A stretch of DNA of 64,000 nucleotides from Candidatus Latescibacterota bacterium (GTDB lineage: Bacteria > Latescibacterota > UBA2968): positions 112,265-176,264 of the forward strand of contig JAJEDY010000002.1 in NCBI GenBank assembly GCA_022821275.1, written 5' to 3'. The notes beneath the pieces were generated by a model, which had not been told where the DNA came from, ran no database searches, and saw nothing but the letters and a program-made list of their open reading frames with translations. Made by a program: the position numbers and the translations under genes. Of the stretch, positions 34,832 to 43,213 are shown piece by piece (the first letter of the stretch is position 1; each line of letters begins with the position of its first letter).

Positions 34832-36130
34832 ATGGCAAAATGGGAAATACAGATTCCGCGTTCAGTCATCGCGCTCTTATGCACGCTCCTGCAACTCTGT
34901 TTTGGCACCGTGTACGCGTGGAGCTTCTTTCAAACGCTTCTGGTCAGGCAACTCGGCTGGACATTCACAGAAACCGCATGGGCTTTTAGTATCGCGATCT
35001 TTTCACTCGGCACATCCGCGGCCTGGGCAGGCGCAACGTTGCCCAGGTTCGGACCTCGCAAACTCGCAGTCACGGGCAGTATCCTGTTTTCCGGCGGCTA
35101 TATGATCGCGAGCCTCGCCCTTCATCTGGACCTTATCCCACTCTTTTACCTGGGATATGGCGTTATCGGCGGTGCGGGCATTGGACTTGGCTATGTGACG
35201 CCGGTTGCAACCGCGGCAAAGTGGTTTCCAGATCGCAAGGGTCTGGTAACAGGCATCGTCGTGATGGGATTTGGCGTGGGTGCATTTCTCTTGAGCAAAA
35301 TTTTGGCACCCTTTCTCGTGCTCCGAACAGAGTCGGACCTGACCCTCGTCTTCTTATGGCTCGGCATTGTATTTGCCTGTATCCTGTTGCCCTCCAGCTT
35401 TGTGCTGAGCGATCCCAAAGTCGCAGTTGTACCCGCTGCCGACGATGACCCCATGGAATACGAAGACACAGTCGCGCCCTATCTGCGATCTTCTGAATTT
35501 GTCCTCATGTGGATCGTATTCTTCTTCAACATCGCCGCGGGTATCTCCGTCATCAGCTTTCAATCGGAACTCCTGCAAGAAGTTTGGGGGTTTGCAGATC
35601 CATCTCTGGAACCGGTAACACTCGCCGAGTACGGCGCCACACTCATCGCCGTTAGTTCCCTATGCAACGGCGTGGGGCGGCTCTTCTGGGGCTTGCTATC
35701 GGATCGCATAGGGCGCGTTGGCGTCTTCAGAATCTTACTCGCCAGCCAAATGATCGTCTTCGGCATATTGATGACAGAGCGCAACCCCTGGATCTTTTCC
35801 GCGCTCGTCTGTTATGTCCTGTTGTGCTTTGGCGGCGGCTTTGCCACAATGCCATCTTTTGTACTCGACGTCTTTGGCAGCAAAAAGATGTCCACAATCT
35901 ACGGAGCAATTCTAACCGCCTGGGCCGCAGCGGGCATCTGTGGTCCCCTCTACGTGGGATATCTGAAAGACCAATACCCCGACCGCGCAGTCATATATTG
36001 CTTCTTAATCGGAATTTTCATGCTCGGCCTCGGGTACGTCTTCTCCTACTTGTTAAACGACGACCGCATTCGCCTTAGCAGGCCAACATTGGAAAGCACC
36101 CTGCGCCAGTATGGCATTTTGTCCCGATAA
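34832..36130 (+). CDS. MFS transporter, oxalate/formate antiporter (OFA) family
   Basis: 432 residues with 12 predicted membrane helices. N-terminal LQLCFGTVYAWSFFQTLLVR and GLGYVTPVATAAKWFPDRKG are OFA/monocarboxylate-type MFS motifs. Likely moves a small organic acid. It lies between the receptor gene (14 bp) and a PhyH gene (15 bp), so uptake of the PhyH substrate is a reasonable guess. No signal peptide. Confidence 0.85.
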   Translation: MAKWEIQIPRSVIALLCTLLQLCFGTVYAWSFFQTLLVRQLGWTFTETAWAFSIAIFSLGTSAAWAGATLPRFGPRKLAVTGSILFSGGYMIASLALHLDLIPLFYLGYGVIGGAGIGLGYVTPVATAAKWFPDRKGLVTGIVVMGFGVGAFLLSKILAPFLVLRTESDLTLVFLWLGIVFACILLPSSFVLSDPKVAVVPAADDDPMEYEDTVAPYLRSSEFVLMWIVFFFNIAAGISVISFQSELLQEVWGFADPSLEPVTLAEYGATLIAVSSLCNGVGRLFWGLLSDRIGRVGVFRILLASQMIVFGILMTERNPWIFSALVCYVLLCFGGGFATMPSFVLDVFGSKKMSTIYGAILTAWAAAGICGPLYVGYLKDQYPDRAVIYCFLIGIFMLGLGYVFSYLLNDDRIRLSRPTLESTLRQYGILSR

Positions 36131-36145
36131 TTATGAGGAATACAC

Positions 36146-37117
36146 ATGTCTGAACTCCCACAGCCCACCGAAGACCTCGCACAGGTCAAAACACAACTCG
36201 ACACCTGTGGTTATGGCCTGCTCGCCAACGCGCTCAATGTAGAAGACCTGTCAAAAATTAAAACCCGTCTAAAAGAACAGGCCATTGCCGAAAAACAACG
36301 CGGGCTCGCATTTGAAGACGGGGGTTCAAAACAAAACTGGGGGGATTTTCGAAATAAAAAAGGACAGGTACGCAAGGAGGTGTTTACACAATCTGCAGGA
36401 GGCGTCAACCAGCGCGTGTGGATGCTGATCAACAAAGGTCGGGTATTTCAAGACATGCTTTTACACTCAGGGGTTCGCAACATCGTAGATCACGCACTCG
36501 GCAATGATTATTTGCTATCGAGTCATTCGGCCAACATCGCCAAACCCGGCGGCGTTGCCATGCGCCTGCACACAGACCAGTGGTGGATGCCCATGCCAAC
36601 GCGCGCAGACCGAACGCATTTACCCGTGGGTTCTATCACCCGCGAACAAACAGATGAACCCGATACCACATCCATCTGGCCCCGCGTCGTCGTCAACGTG
36701 GTATGGATGATCGGCGATTTCACAGCGGAAAACGGCGGCACCCGCATCGTTCCCGGCAGTCACCTGTGGGGACGACGCCCGGACAACCCCGATGACAACG
36801 CCATCGAAACAGTCGCCCTCGAAGGGCCAGCCGGCACAGTTGGATTCCTCGACGGACGCATCTGGCACGGCACGGGATCCAACATAAGCGACCAAATGCG
36901 CTGGGCCATACTCACCACATTCTGCGGACCTCAATTCCGTCCACAGGAAAATTTTACCATAGGCACGGATACCAGAGTGCTGGCAGATGCATCGCCCGAT
37001 CTTCTCTCTTTACTCGGATTCAAAGTGTGGAATGCCTACGGACGCGTCGAAAGCCCAGCCGTAGAATATATCCAACCCGGGGAACAATCCCTGGGTGAAC
37101 TGCGCCCTCACTCATAG
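36146..37117 (+). CDS. Phytanoyl-CoA dioxygenase-like Fe/2OG enzyme
   Basis: 323 residues. All Fe(II)/2-oxoglutarate ligands are visible: HxD at His142-Asp144 (MRLHTDQWWMP), the late His241 (IWHGTGSN) and Arg252 for 2OG. GGTRIVPGSHLWGRRP is the family loop. It probably hydroxylates an acid brought in by the OFA transporter upstream (inference). TATGAGGAATACAC provides a Shine-Dalgarno. It contrasts with the variant PhyH at 31936 in the same gene cluster. Confidence 0.85.
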   Translation: MSELPQPTEDLAQVKTQLDTCGYGLLANALNVEDLSKIKTRLKEQAIAEKQRGLAFEDGGSKQNWGDFRNKKGQVRKEVFTQSAGGVNQRVWMLINKGRVFQDMLLHSGVRNIVDHALGNDYLLSSHSANIAKPGGVAMRLHTDQWWMPMPTRADRTHLPVGSITREQTDEPDTTSIWPRVVVNVVWMIGDFTAENGGTRIVPGSHLWGRRPDNPDDNAIETVALEGPAGTVGFLDGRIWHGTGSNISDQMRWAILTTFCGPQFRPQENFTIGTDTRVLADASPDLLSLLGFKVWNAYGRVESPAVEYIQPGEQSLGELRPHS

Positions 37118-37153
37118 AGAAACCCTTGAGCGCGCAGCTTTGTCAAAATAAGT

Positions 37154-37240
37154 AGGGGGCGAACGGTTCAAGGTGGGCCGCCTGACATTGGTCGGTGGTG
37201 CGGGCAACCGCATAGGGTTCGATTCCCTCGCCCTCTGCCA
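37154..37240 (+). other. tRNA-like element 1 (class II shape, decayed)
   Basis: 87 nt. Ends pair as a 7-bp acceptor (AGGGGGC with GCCCTCT), followed by G73 and encoded CCA. A T arm is clear: 4-5 bp stem around TTCGATT, the canonical TTCGAnT loop. TGCGG-GCAA-CCGCA forms a long variable arm as in Ser/Leu tRNAs. The D arm can be drawn (CGG/CCG), but positions 8-9 read GA instead of UA, and the anticodon stem is poor, so no reliable anticodon. In the 235-bp gap 37118-37352; not a functional tRNA with confidence. Confidence 0.45.
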
Positions 37241-37261
37241 AGAAAACAACAGCATCAATGC

Positions 37262-37350
37262 AGGGGGTGAACACCATTTGGAATGGGGCGGAGCATTCTG
37301 GCTTCGTGTGCGGGCAACCGCATAGGGTTCAATTCCCTCGCCCTCTGTCA
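37262..37350 (+). other. tRNA-like element 2, tandem copy of element 1
   Basis: 89 nt. Shares the acceptor (AGGGGGT/GCCCTCT), the TGCGGGCAACCGCA variable arm and the T arm (loop TTCAATT) with element 1; the terminal CCA is changed to TCA. The 5' half has diverged into a CCATT/AATGG hairpin that does not fit a D arm. The ~43-nt 3' part is nearly identical to copy 1, so the two arose by duplication of a tRNA 3' region or of an element that carries it. Confidence 0.45.
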
Positions 37351-37352
37351 GC

Positions 37353-38126
37353 CTACCCAAACATCTCTTTTGCAAACGCCAGATTCTTCTTTCCCGAAGC
37401 GATAGGATCAGCCCCCCCTGGCGTTTCAAAAATCAGCCAACCCTCATAACCGATCTGTGCAATCGCATCTCGGCACGCGGGAAAATCCACAGTACCTTCG
37501 CCCAGATCTGAACGCCGCGTATCCTTCAGATGAATCAATTGTGTGTGTTCAGGTAAAGTAACGAGCATATCGACCGAATCGTACCCGTATTGCAGCGCAT
37601 TCGCAGTATCTTGGTACACCCCCACCATCTCAGACCCCACGCCATCGCAAATCGTTCTCAACAACCCCGGTGAAAAACTCGTCTCCAAAGCAACCTTAAT
37701 ACCCTCATCTTCTGCGACAGGAGCGCATCGTTTCATATCCTCAATCAACAATTCTGCATGCGCGCTCGACATATCGAGATTCTCAGCATCAAAATACGGA
37801 AGTAAAATACCGACACCCCCCATCCCCTTACATGCGCGAATCCCCTTTTGCACGAGATCCACCACGCGGTCGCGCACAGCCTCATCTTCCTCATTTCCCT
37901 TGTATTCCCGAAACAGGGCAAAACTGATAGAACACGCTTGCGCACCCGTTTCCTGAACCCATCTCCCAACCTCCTCCCTGCCCGCCGCACTCAAAAGCCA
38001 ATCCAGCCGCTCCTCCTCTCGCAGCACAATCTCCACCCCATCAAACCCAATATCCCCTGCTGTGGCAAAAGCATCTTTTCCCCAGTCCATATTCAGACTC
38101 GCATTGCGAATCCCGTACAAATACAT
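37353..38126 (-). CDS. Sugar phosphate isomerase/epimerase-like TIM barrel
   Basis: 257 residues from the ATG at 38126, preceded by AAAGGATTTGCT; an upstream ATG at 38159 has no ribosome site. Xylose-isomerase-like pattern: AGDIGFDGVEIVL, CKGMGGVGILLPYFD, EDEGIKVALETSFSPG and IHLKDTRRSDLGEGTVDFPA. Metal-binding Glu and His appear in these blocks. Family members act on sugars or inositols. It is the last gene of the minus-strand catabolic block. Confidence 0.8.
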   Translation of the reverse strand: MYLYGIRNASLNMDWGKDAFATAGDIGFDGVEIVLREEERLDWLLSAAGREEVGRWVQETGAQACSISFALFREYKGNEEDEAVRDRVVDLVQKGIRACKGMGGVGILLPYFDAENLDMSSAHAELLIEDMKRCAPVAEDEGIKVALETSFSPGLLRTICDGVGSEMVGVYQDTANALQYGYDSVDMLVTLPEHTQLIHLKDTRRSDLGEGTVDFPACRDAIAQIGYEGWLIFETPGGADPIASGKKNLAFAKEMFG

Positions 38127-38164
38127 AGCAAATCCTTTCATGAATGTTGTAAACCCCAAAACCC

Positions 38165-39076
38165 CTACGCTTCATACGGCACTCCGGTGCGCCGCAGATC
38201 CTTAGTCACCGCAATCTGACACGTAACATAACCGCCCATATAGCCCGTAGCATAGCCGGGCCGCGCATCGCCAATCGTGCCCACGATCATATTGGCATGT
38301 TCGTACGTCGTATCGTAGCGATCAATAATCAGAGCCACCATCTCCAACCATGCCAGCCTGAGCGCCTCGCCCCATTCAGCAGCCCGGGCACTCGTCAGAT
38401 ACTCCTCAGCAGCTTCTACCACTGTAGTCGTCTCCACCACCGGACTGCTATTGGGAAACCCGGGGGAGCGATCTACCTTTATAGTAACCGCCGCGTCGAT
38501 CTCGACACCGGCACCAGTCAACTCGCCATCGCCCATCCGCGCATGGACATCGCCCAGAGAAAGCAATCCCCCGGGCTTTTGGGCACGGATATGCACAGTA
38601 CTGCCCGGCTGAACCGCGTTAAAATCCATATTGCCACCGTGGTCAATCGAATGGGCAGCCCACGGTTCGAGTTGAACCACGCCAACCATAGGCCGTACCG
38701 GCACCACAAAATCCGGCGGAAAGTGGATCAACCCATCGCGCACCGGCGCCACGCAGCGCCAGTTGCCCCAGTTGGGACCCCCATTGCGATAAAAACCGTA
38801 GGGACCCACCTCAATATCGATAATCTCGATCGCGACCCAGTCATCGGGCGCAATCCCTTCAATGCGAAAAGGACCGCCCCGACGGGCATAGCGGCGGTGG
38901 CTCTCCCCAGACGTAATCATCCCCGCGCGGGTCTCACCAGCGGCCTCAAAATCATTATCAGCCCCCCCAATCGTCTCAATAATCACTGTCTCACCCAGAG
39001 CGAGCGTACCGCGCACCTCGCCAATAGCCGGATCATCCGGCCCACTATAATAGGGCGTGCGCGTGAAGTGACGCAT
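38165..39076 (-). CDS. Acetamidase/formamidase family protein
   Basis: 303 residues. Family motifs: HSIDHGGNMDFN and LSLGDVHARMGDGELTGAGVE, which carry the metal-binding residues, plus PGFPNSSPVVET. FmdA/AmdA enzymes hydrolyse formamide, acetamide or related amides. Shine-Dalgarno AAGGAG precedes the start. It lies beside creatininase, a D-amino-acid-oxidase-like and an aldolase gene, in line with catabolism of a nitrogen-containing compound. Confidence 0.88.
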   Translation of the reverse strand: MRHFTRTPYYSGPDDPAIGEVRGTLALGETVIIETIGGADNDFEAAGETRAGMITSGESHRRYARRGGPFRIEGIAPDDWVAIEIIDIEVGPYGFYRNGGPNWGNWRCVAPVRDGLIHFPPDFVVPVRPMVGVVQLEPWAAHSIDHGGNMDFNAVQPGSTVHIRAQKPGGLLSLGDVHARMGDGELTGAGVEIDAAVTIKVDRSPGFPNSSPVVETTTVVEAAEEYLTSARAAEWGEALRLAWLEMVALIIDRYDTTYEHANMIVGTIGDARPGYATGYMGGYVTCQIAVTKDLRRTGVPYEA

Positions 39077-39131
39077 GGAAAATCTCCTTTATCAAGGGTT
39101 CACAGCGAAGTCTAAACCCAGAAGACGCAAG

Positions 39132-41399
39132 TCATGACACTTTCTTACCAAAGGCATTGACAAAAATCAGAAAATCCCCAAATCCAATCACACCATCTCC
39201 ATTCAAGTCGAATCGCGCTTGATACGCCTCATCTTTCTCACTTAACCCAAATTTTTCCACAAACTGCAAAAAATCAAGAAAATCAACAGTCCCATCACCA
39301 TCAAAGTCGGATGCAGAGGCCAGCGTAGAAGAGGTAATATACAACGACATATCCCACAGTTTAATTGTGTCATCCCAGGACCCAGAAGCGAGAATAGCCC
39401 CATCGGGTGAAAATGACACGGAAGTGACCCCACTCCCATGCCCTGTAAGCGTAGCGATGTTTGTCCCCGTGACAACATCCCACAGTTTGATTGTGCGATC
39501 CCATGACCCTGCTCCAGAAGCGAGGATTCTGCCACCGGGCGAAAATGACACGGAAGTGACGTTACCCCTATGTCCTTCAAGCGTGGCAATATTTGTCTCT
39601 GTGATAACGTCCCATAACTTGATTGTATCATCCCAGGACCCAGAAGCGAGGATTCTGCCACCAGGTGAAAATGATACTGAAGTGACGTTGCCCTCATGCC
39701 CTGTAAGTGTAACGATGTTTGTCTCCGTGACAACATCCCACAGCTTGACTGTGTCATCCCAGGACCCAGAAGCGAGAATAGCCCCATCGGGCGAAAATGA
39801 CACGGAAGTGACATCATCCGTATGCCCTTCAAGCGTGGCAATATTTGTCCGTGCCGCAACATCCCACAGCTTGATTGTGCGATCTTCTGACCCAGAAGCA
39901 AGGATGACCCCATCGGGCGAAAATGACACGGAAGTGACATCATCTGTATGTCCTTGAAGCGTAGTAATCATTGCCCGCGTAGCAACGTCCCACAGATGAG
40001 TGACCCTGTCACCAGACCCAGAAGCAAGGATGACCCCATCGGGCGAAAATGACACGGAATAAACGCCTCTCGTAAATCGTGTACGCGTGGCAATATTTGT
40101 CCGTGCCGCAACATCCCATAGCTTGATTGAGGGATCCCATGACCCAGAAACGAGGGTGGTACCATCAGGTGAAAACGTCACTGAATTGACTCTCCTCGTA
40201 TGTCCTTCAAGGGTAGCGATGAGATTGTGTTGAGTCGAAATATCAAATAGCTCAAAACGCGTATTACCAGCATTCCCAAAAGAATCAACAGCCTCGACAT
40301 AAATCTGATGAGTGAGAGGATCAGAAAGACTCGTGCCGCTATTAGCTGGAAAAACGCCATCATAATCAAATTCAACAATGGCATCTCTTTCGCCTGCCAA
40401 TCCACGACATGACTTCACTTCATAAGATCCAGTAGCAGGGTGGGGGGGGATTGTTGTAACAAATAAGATCACTTGATGCAGCCCATCCGAATCGCTGACT
40501 TTGAGTTGGACAGAAACGCTCTTTGAACCGGCTGGATATCCAGTCTGCGAAACGAGTTCGATAGTTGGTGGCTGCGCCTCCTCAGTTGGTATATCGGAAT
40601 TGAAATAGGGATGCACGGACAAAAATTCCGCATGGCACGCAGATAAAGATCCTCGTCGGCTTTTTCCATAAGACATAATATAAGCCTCATCTCTGAAATC
40701 GTGACGCAAATCAAAAGTGTGTCCGAGTTCATGGGCCGCCGTTGTCCAGTGAAATCCGCCAGGCACGAAGCAAATGCCACCGTTTTTCCCCATCAGTCTT
40801 GCACTACCGGCCGCCTGCCCTATTTTATTCGTACTGTTGTCAACCACAATAAAGTAAACATTCTCCCTGGCATCAAACGCTTGTCCAATCTCATCTAAAA
40901 CAGTATCAACTGTGTCACCAATATAGTGACTATCGGGATTCCGCCCATCCACGCGATGCACCACTGGTTCGCCCTGTGCATCGGTCTCAAAGCGAAAGGT
41001 CTTACGACCATAGCCGCGTGCCTCCATCTGCTCGGCATAAAAGGTCTGTATCTGGCGAATTGTCACTTTCATCGAATCAACCACTGCTTGCTGAAACGGG
41101 CGGTCATTCGGCAAGAAGTAAATCATTCGCACGGTGCGCGGTTCGCCCGCATTTAATGCTTGCTTTGCAGCAGCATACAGACTATCGCGTGCCCCTATGT
41201 CTTCGTATGGAGAAGAAGCATAGCTGACAGACAAAAAGCATCCGCAGAAAAAAACGAGAATAATTTGAGCGTTTTTCGCAGATAGGCACAGATAAAAGGC
41301 AAAAAGCGGAGAAAGACAGCGAACAATTTGAGTTGCCCCACCGCGCAGGCAGACTGCTCGCATGGCCTTTAGACGAATAACTCTAAACCAAAAAATCAT
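39132..41399 (-). CDS. Metzincin-like protease fused to a seven-blade WD40 propeller and dockerin-like tail
   Basis: 755 residues if the ATG at 41399, whose ATGA overlaps the Gfo/Idh stop, is used; the true signal peptide seems to lie at ~43-61 (IILVFFCGCFLSVSYASS), so the start may be internal. Protease domain ~70-260 with zinc motif HELGHTFDLRH (His223, Glu224, His227, His233) and Met-turn IMSYG. A Gly-rich beta linker (~270-390), seven WD40 repeats (~393-680; GHxxxVTSVSFSPDG...LASGS...IKLWDV), then two Ca-loop repeats (FDGDGTVDFLDF, LNGDGVIGFGDF) of dockerin type. Secreted. Confidence 0.82.
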   Translation of the reverse strand: MIFWFRVIRLKAMRAVCLRGGATQIVRCLSPLFAFYLCLSAKNAQIILVFFCGCFLSVSYASSPYEDIGARDSLYAAAKQALNAGEPRTVRMIYFLPNDRPFQQAVVDSMKVTIRQIQTFYAEQMEARGYGRKTFRFETDAQGEPVVHRVDGRNPDSHYIGDTVDTVLDEIGQAFDARENVYFIVVDNSTNKIGQAAGSARLMGKNGGICFVPGGFHWTTAAHELGHTFDLRHDFRDEAYIMSYGKSRRGSLSACHAEFLSVHPYFNSDIPTEEAQPPTIELVSQTGYPAGSKSVSVQLKVSDSDGLHQVILFVTTIPPHPATGSYEVKSCRGLAGERDAIVEFDYDGVFPANSGTSLSDPLTHQIYVEAVDSFGNAGNTRFELFDISTQHNLIATLEGHTRRVNSVTFSPDGTTLVSGSWDPSIKLWDVAARTNIATRTRFTRGVYSVSFSPDGVILASGSGDRVTHLWDVATRAMITTLQGHTDDVTSVSFSPDGVILASGSEDRTIKLWDVAARTNIATLEGHTDDVTSVSFSPDGAILASGSWDDTVKLWDVVTETNIVTLTGHEGNVTSVSFSPGGRILASGSWDDTIKLWDVITETNIATLEGHRGNVTSVSFSPGGRILASGAGSWDRTIKLWDVVTGTNIATLTGHGSGVTSVSFSPDGAILASGSWDDTIKLWDMSLYITSSTLASASDFDGDGTVDFLDFLQFVEKFGLSEKDEAYQARFDLNGDGVIGFGDFLIFVNAFGKKVS

Positions 41400-42343
41400 T
41401 CCAATTGACCTTTATGTCCCGCCTCAATCGCTTCGCACAACCTCATCGTCTTGATCGCATCTTCAAGCGTACTCCACGGCTGCGTATCGTTTTGGATGCA
41501 CGCCACGAAATGCCGGGTCTCGTTGAAGTCGGGACCACCGACCGATTCCAGATCCAGTTCGCCCTCAAACGGCTCTCCGTCAGCATAGATCTCACACCTG
41601 GGGCCACTCGTGAGATCCACATACGCGCTGAAGTCTTCCGCATGCGCTTCAAACCGCTGAATGCGGTATCCAACAGCGTAGTGGCTCATCATCACGCCCC
41701 GGCAGCCGCTTTCGAACTTGATCACGGCATTGTGGCGCATCTCGGCAGGATGGGAGGGCGCAGACCACGCCTCTGAATAAACCTCGACAGCGTCACCTGC
41801 CAACCACCGCAACAGATCCACATGGTGGATCGCGTCCAATCGGATAAGATGTCCGACATCCCGGACCTTATCCCCAATATGCGGCTTGTTATACGTCGCC
41901 GCCACGTGAACGGGTCCGCCTCGATCTTGCAGCATGGCCCGAATCGCCAGCACTTCTGGAATGTATCGCCGGTTCACAGAGACGATTGCCCTGGCGCTGG
42001 ATCGCTGTTCGGCCGCCATCATCCGTCGGGTCTGATCCGAACTGATGCCCGGCGGCTTCTCCACTGAGGTATGCAGTCCGGCCTCCAGACAGTCGATCAC
42101 AATATCGGGCAATGGCTCCGGAAAGGTCACAACATAGACCACGTCCAGTTGCACCTTCTCGATCATCTCCCGGTAATCCGTAAAAAGGGACGTCACGCCG
42201 TGCGTTTCTCGCGTATGCGCCAGTCTTTCTGGATCCAGGTCTGCAACCGCAATCAACTCCATTTCCGGCTCATCCCGGATCATCCTGAAGTGGCTCTGCG
42301 CGTGACCTCCCGCACCGATAATCCCCACTCTTAGATTTGACAT
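41396..42343 (-). CDS. Gfo/Idh/MocA family NAD(P)-dependent oxidoreductase
   Basis: 315 residues from the ATG at 42343, directly before the Rossmann start LRVGIIGAGGHAQSHFRM; the long upstream extension overlaps creatininase and has unnatural composition. Conserved EKPPG (VEKPPGISSDQTRRM) and a C-terminal beta sheet domain with LDAIHHVDLLRW. Dehydrogenates or reduces a sugar or inositol-like substrate. Part of the minus-strand catabolic block. Confidence 0.88.
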   Translation of the reverse strand: MSNLRVGIIGAGGHAQSHFRMIRDEPEMELIAVADLDPERLAHTRETHGVTSLFTDYREMIEKVQLDVVYVVTFPEPLPDIVIDCLEAGLHTSVEKPPGISSDQTRRMMAAEQRSSARAIVSVNRRYIPEVLAIRAMLQDRGGPVHVAATYNKPHIGDKVRDVGHLIRLDAIHHVDLLRWLAGDAVEVYSEAWSAPSHPAEMRHNAVIKFESGCRGVMMSHYAVGYRIQRFEAHAEDFSAYVDLTSGPRCEIYADGEPFEGELDLESVGGPDFNETRHFVACIQNDTQPWSTLEDAIKTMRLCEAIEAGHKGQLE

Positions 42344-42368
42344 CGTCGTACCCTCTCTCCCTGAAATT

Positions 42369-43184
42369 TCAAATACAGTGAGACCCGAACTCGCGGTATT
42401 CGCGCACGGGCAACTCGTGATACTCCCGCACCAGCTTTTCCAGGCGTTCACAAGCCAGTTCAAAAATGCGCGCGCCCTTTTCCGCACTCGCAGCAAACGC
42501 ATCGCCCATAATACCCGTATCCTTTTTCGTATCCCGCCTCCGCTCGGCAAATTCCGCAAATAACAGCTCATCGCTAAACGGTCTCGTCCCGGTTTCATCG
42601 CTGTCAATACGGCTCTTATCAACCAGATGTTCCCGCAAATGAAGCTGCACAGCCGTCTCCCATTCCCCCGCGTGCCCCACGCCCTCATTTGTCGCACTCC
42701 ATTCCCGCAATTCCTTCTCCACCATATCCCACCAGCTAAATGACAGCGTAAAAATATTCTCCTCTGCCACCTGCCATGAAACAGCGCGACAGGGCGCGGC
42801 ATTGCCCCCATGTCCATTCACGGAAATAATCCGCTTGAACCCATTCGCATAAATACTGCGAAAAATATCCGCCAGCAAATTCTGAAACGTCTCCAAACGC
42901 AAATTAATCGTACCGGGAAATCCCATATTATAATGCGTAAACCCCGACCACACCGGCGGCGCGACAATCACGGGAAAATCATCCACGCGCTGGGCAACAG
43001 CCACCGCCATATAGAACGGCGCCGAAATATCCACATCCATCGGACAATGCGGCCCGTGCTGCTCCACAGACCCCACCGGCACAATCACCACGGGATCGCA
43101 CTCCAAAGCATCCTCAAACTCCTGCCGCCACATCTCCTGCCACATCACCTTCTTATTGCTACCGTCATAAGAAACTCTATACAT
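42369..43184 (-). CDS. Creatininase-family amidohydrolase
   Basis: 271 residues. Metal-binding motifs: VGSVEQHGPHCPMDVD (Glu, His, Asp), ISVNGHGGNA (His) and GVGHAGEWETAVQ (Glu). The family opens cyclic amides (creatinine) or deformylates pyrrole intermediates in cofactor pathways. It starts ~30 bp after the DAO gene stop. In this genome type it may act on a nitrogen substrate other than creatinine. Confidence 0.88.
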   Translation of the reverse strand: MYRVSYDGSNKKVMWQEMWRQEFEDALECDPVVIVPVGSVEQHGPHCPMDVDISAPFYMAVAVAQRVDDFPVIVAPPVWSGFTHYNMGFPGTINLRLETFQNLLADIFRSIYANGFKRIISVNGHGGNAAPCRAVSWQVAEENIFTLSFSWWDMVEKELREWSATNEGVGHAGEWETAVQLHLREHLVDKSRIDSDETGTRPFSDELLFAEFAERRRDTKKDTGIMGDAFAASAEKGARIFELACERLEKLVREYHELPVREYREFGSHCI

Positions 43185-43213
43185 AACTGAATCCTCTCAA
43201 AAAATAACACAAC

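Noticed and set aside
37112..37429. A 105-codon open frame on the minus strand over the tRNA-like repeats
   Set aside because: Its peptide is the antisense of the tRNA-like elements (repeated RxRESNP-type strings) and it overlaps the ends of two real genes.
39370..40210. Regular direct repeats that could suggest a CRISPR array
   Set aside because: The repeats stay in frame and encode WD40 blades; there are no short constant repeats with unique spacers and no cas genes.
42344..42817. Long N-terminal extension of the Gfo/Idh/MocA frame
   Set aside because: It overlaps the creatininase gene in another phase and is Trp/Arg-rich random-looking sequence; the Rossmann start follows the ATG at 42343.
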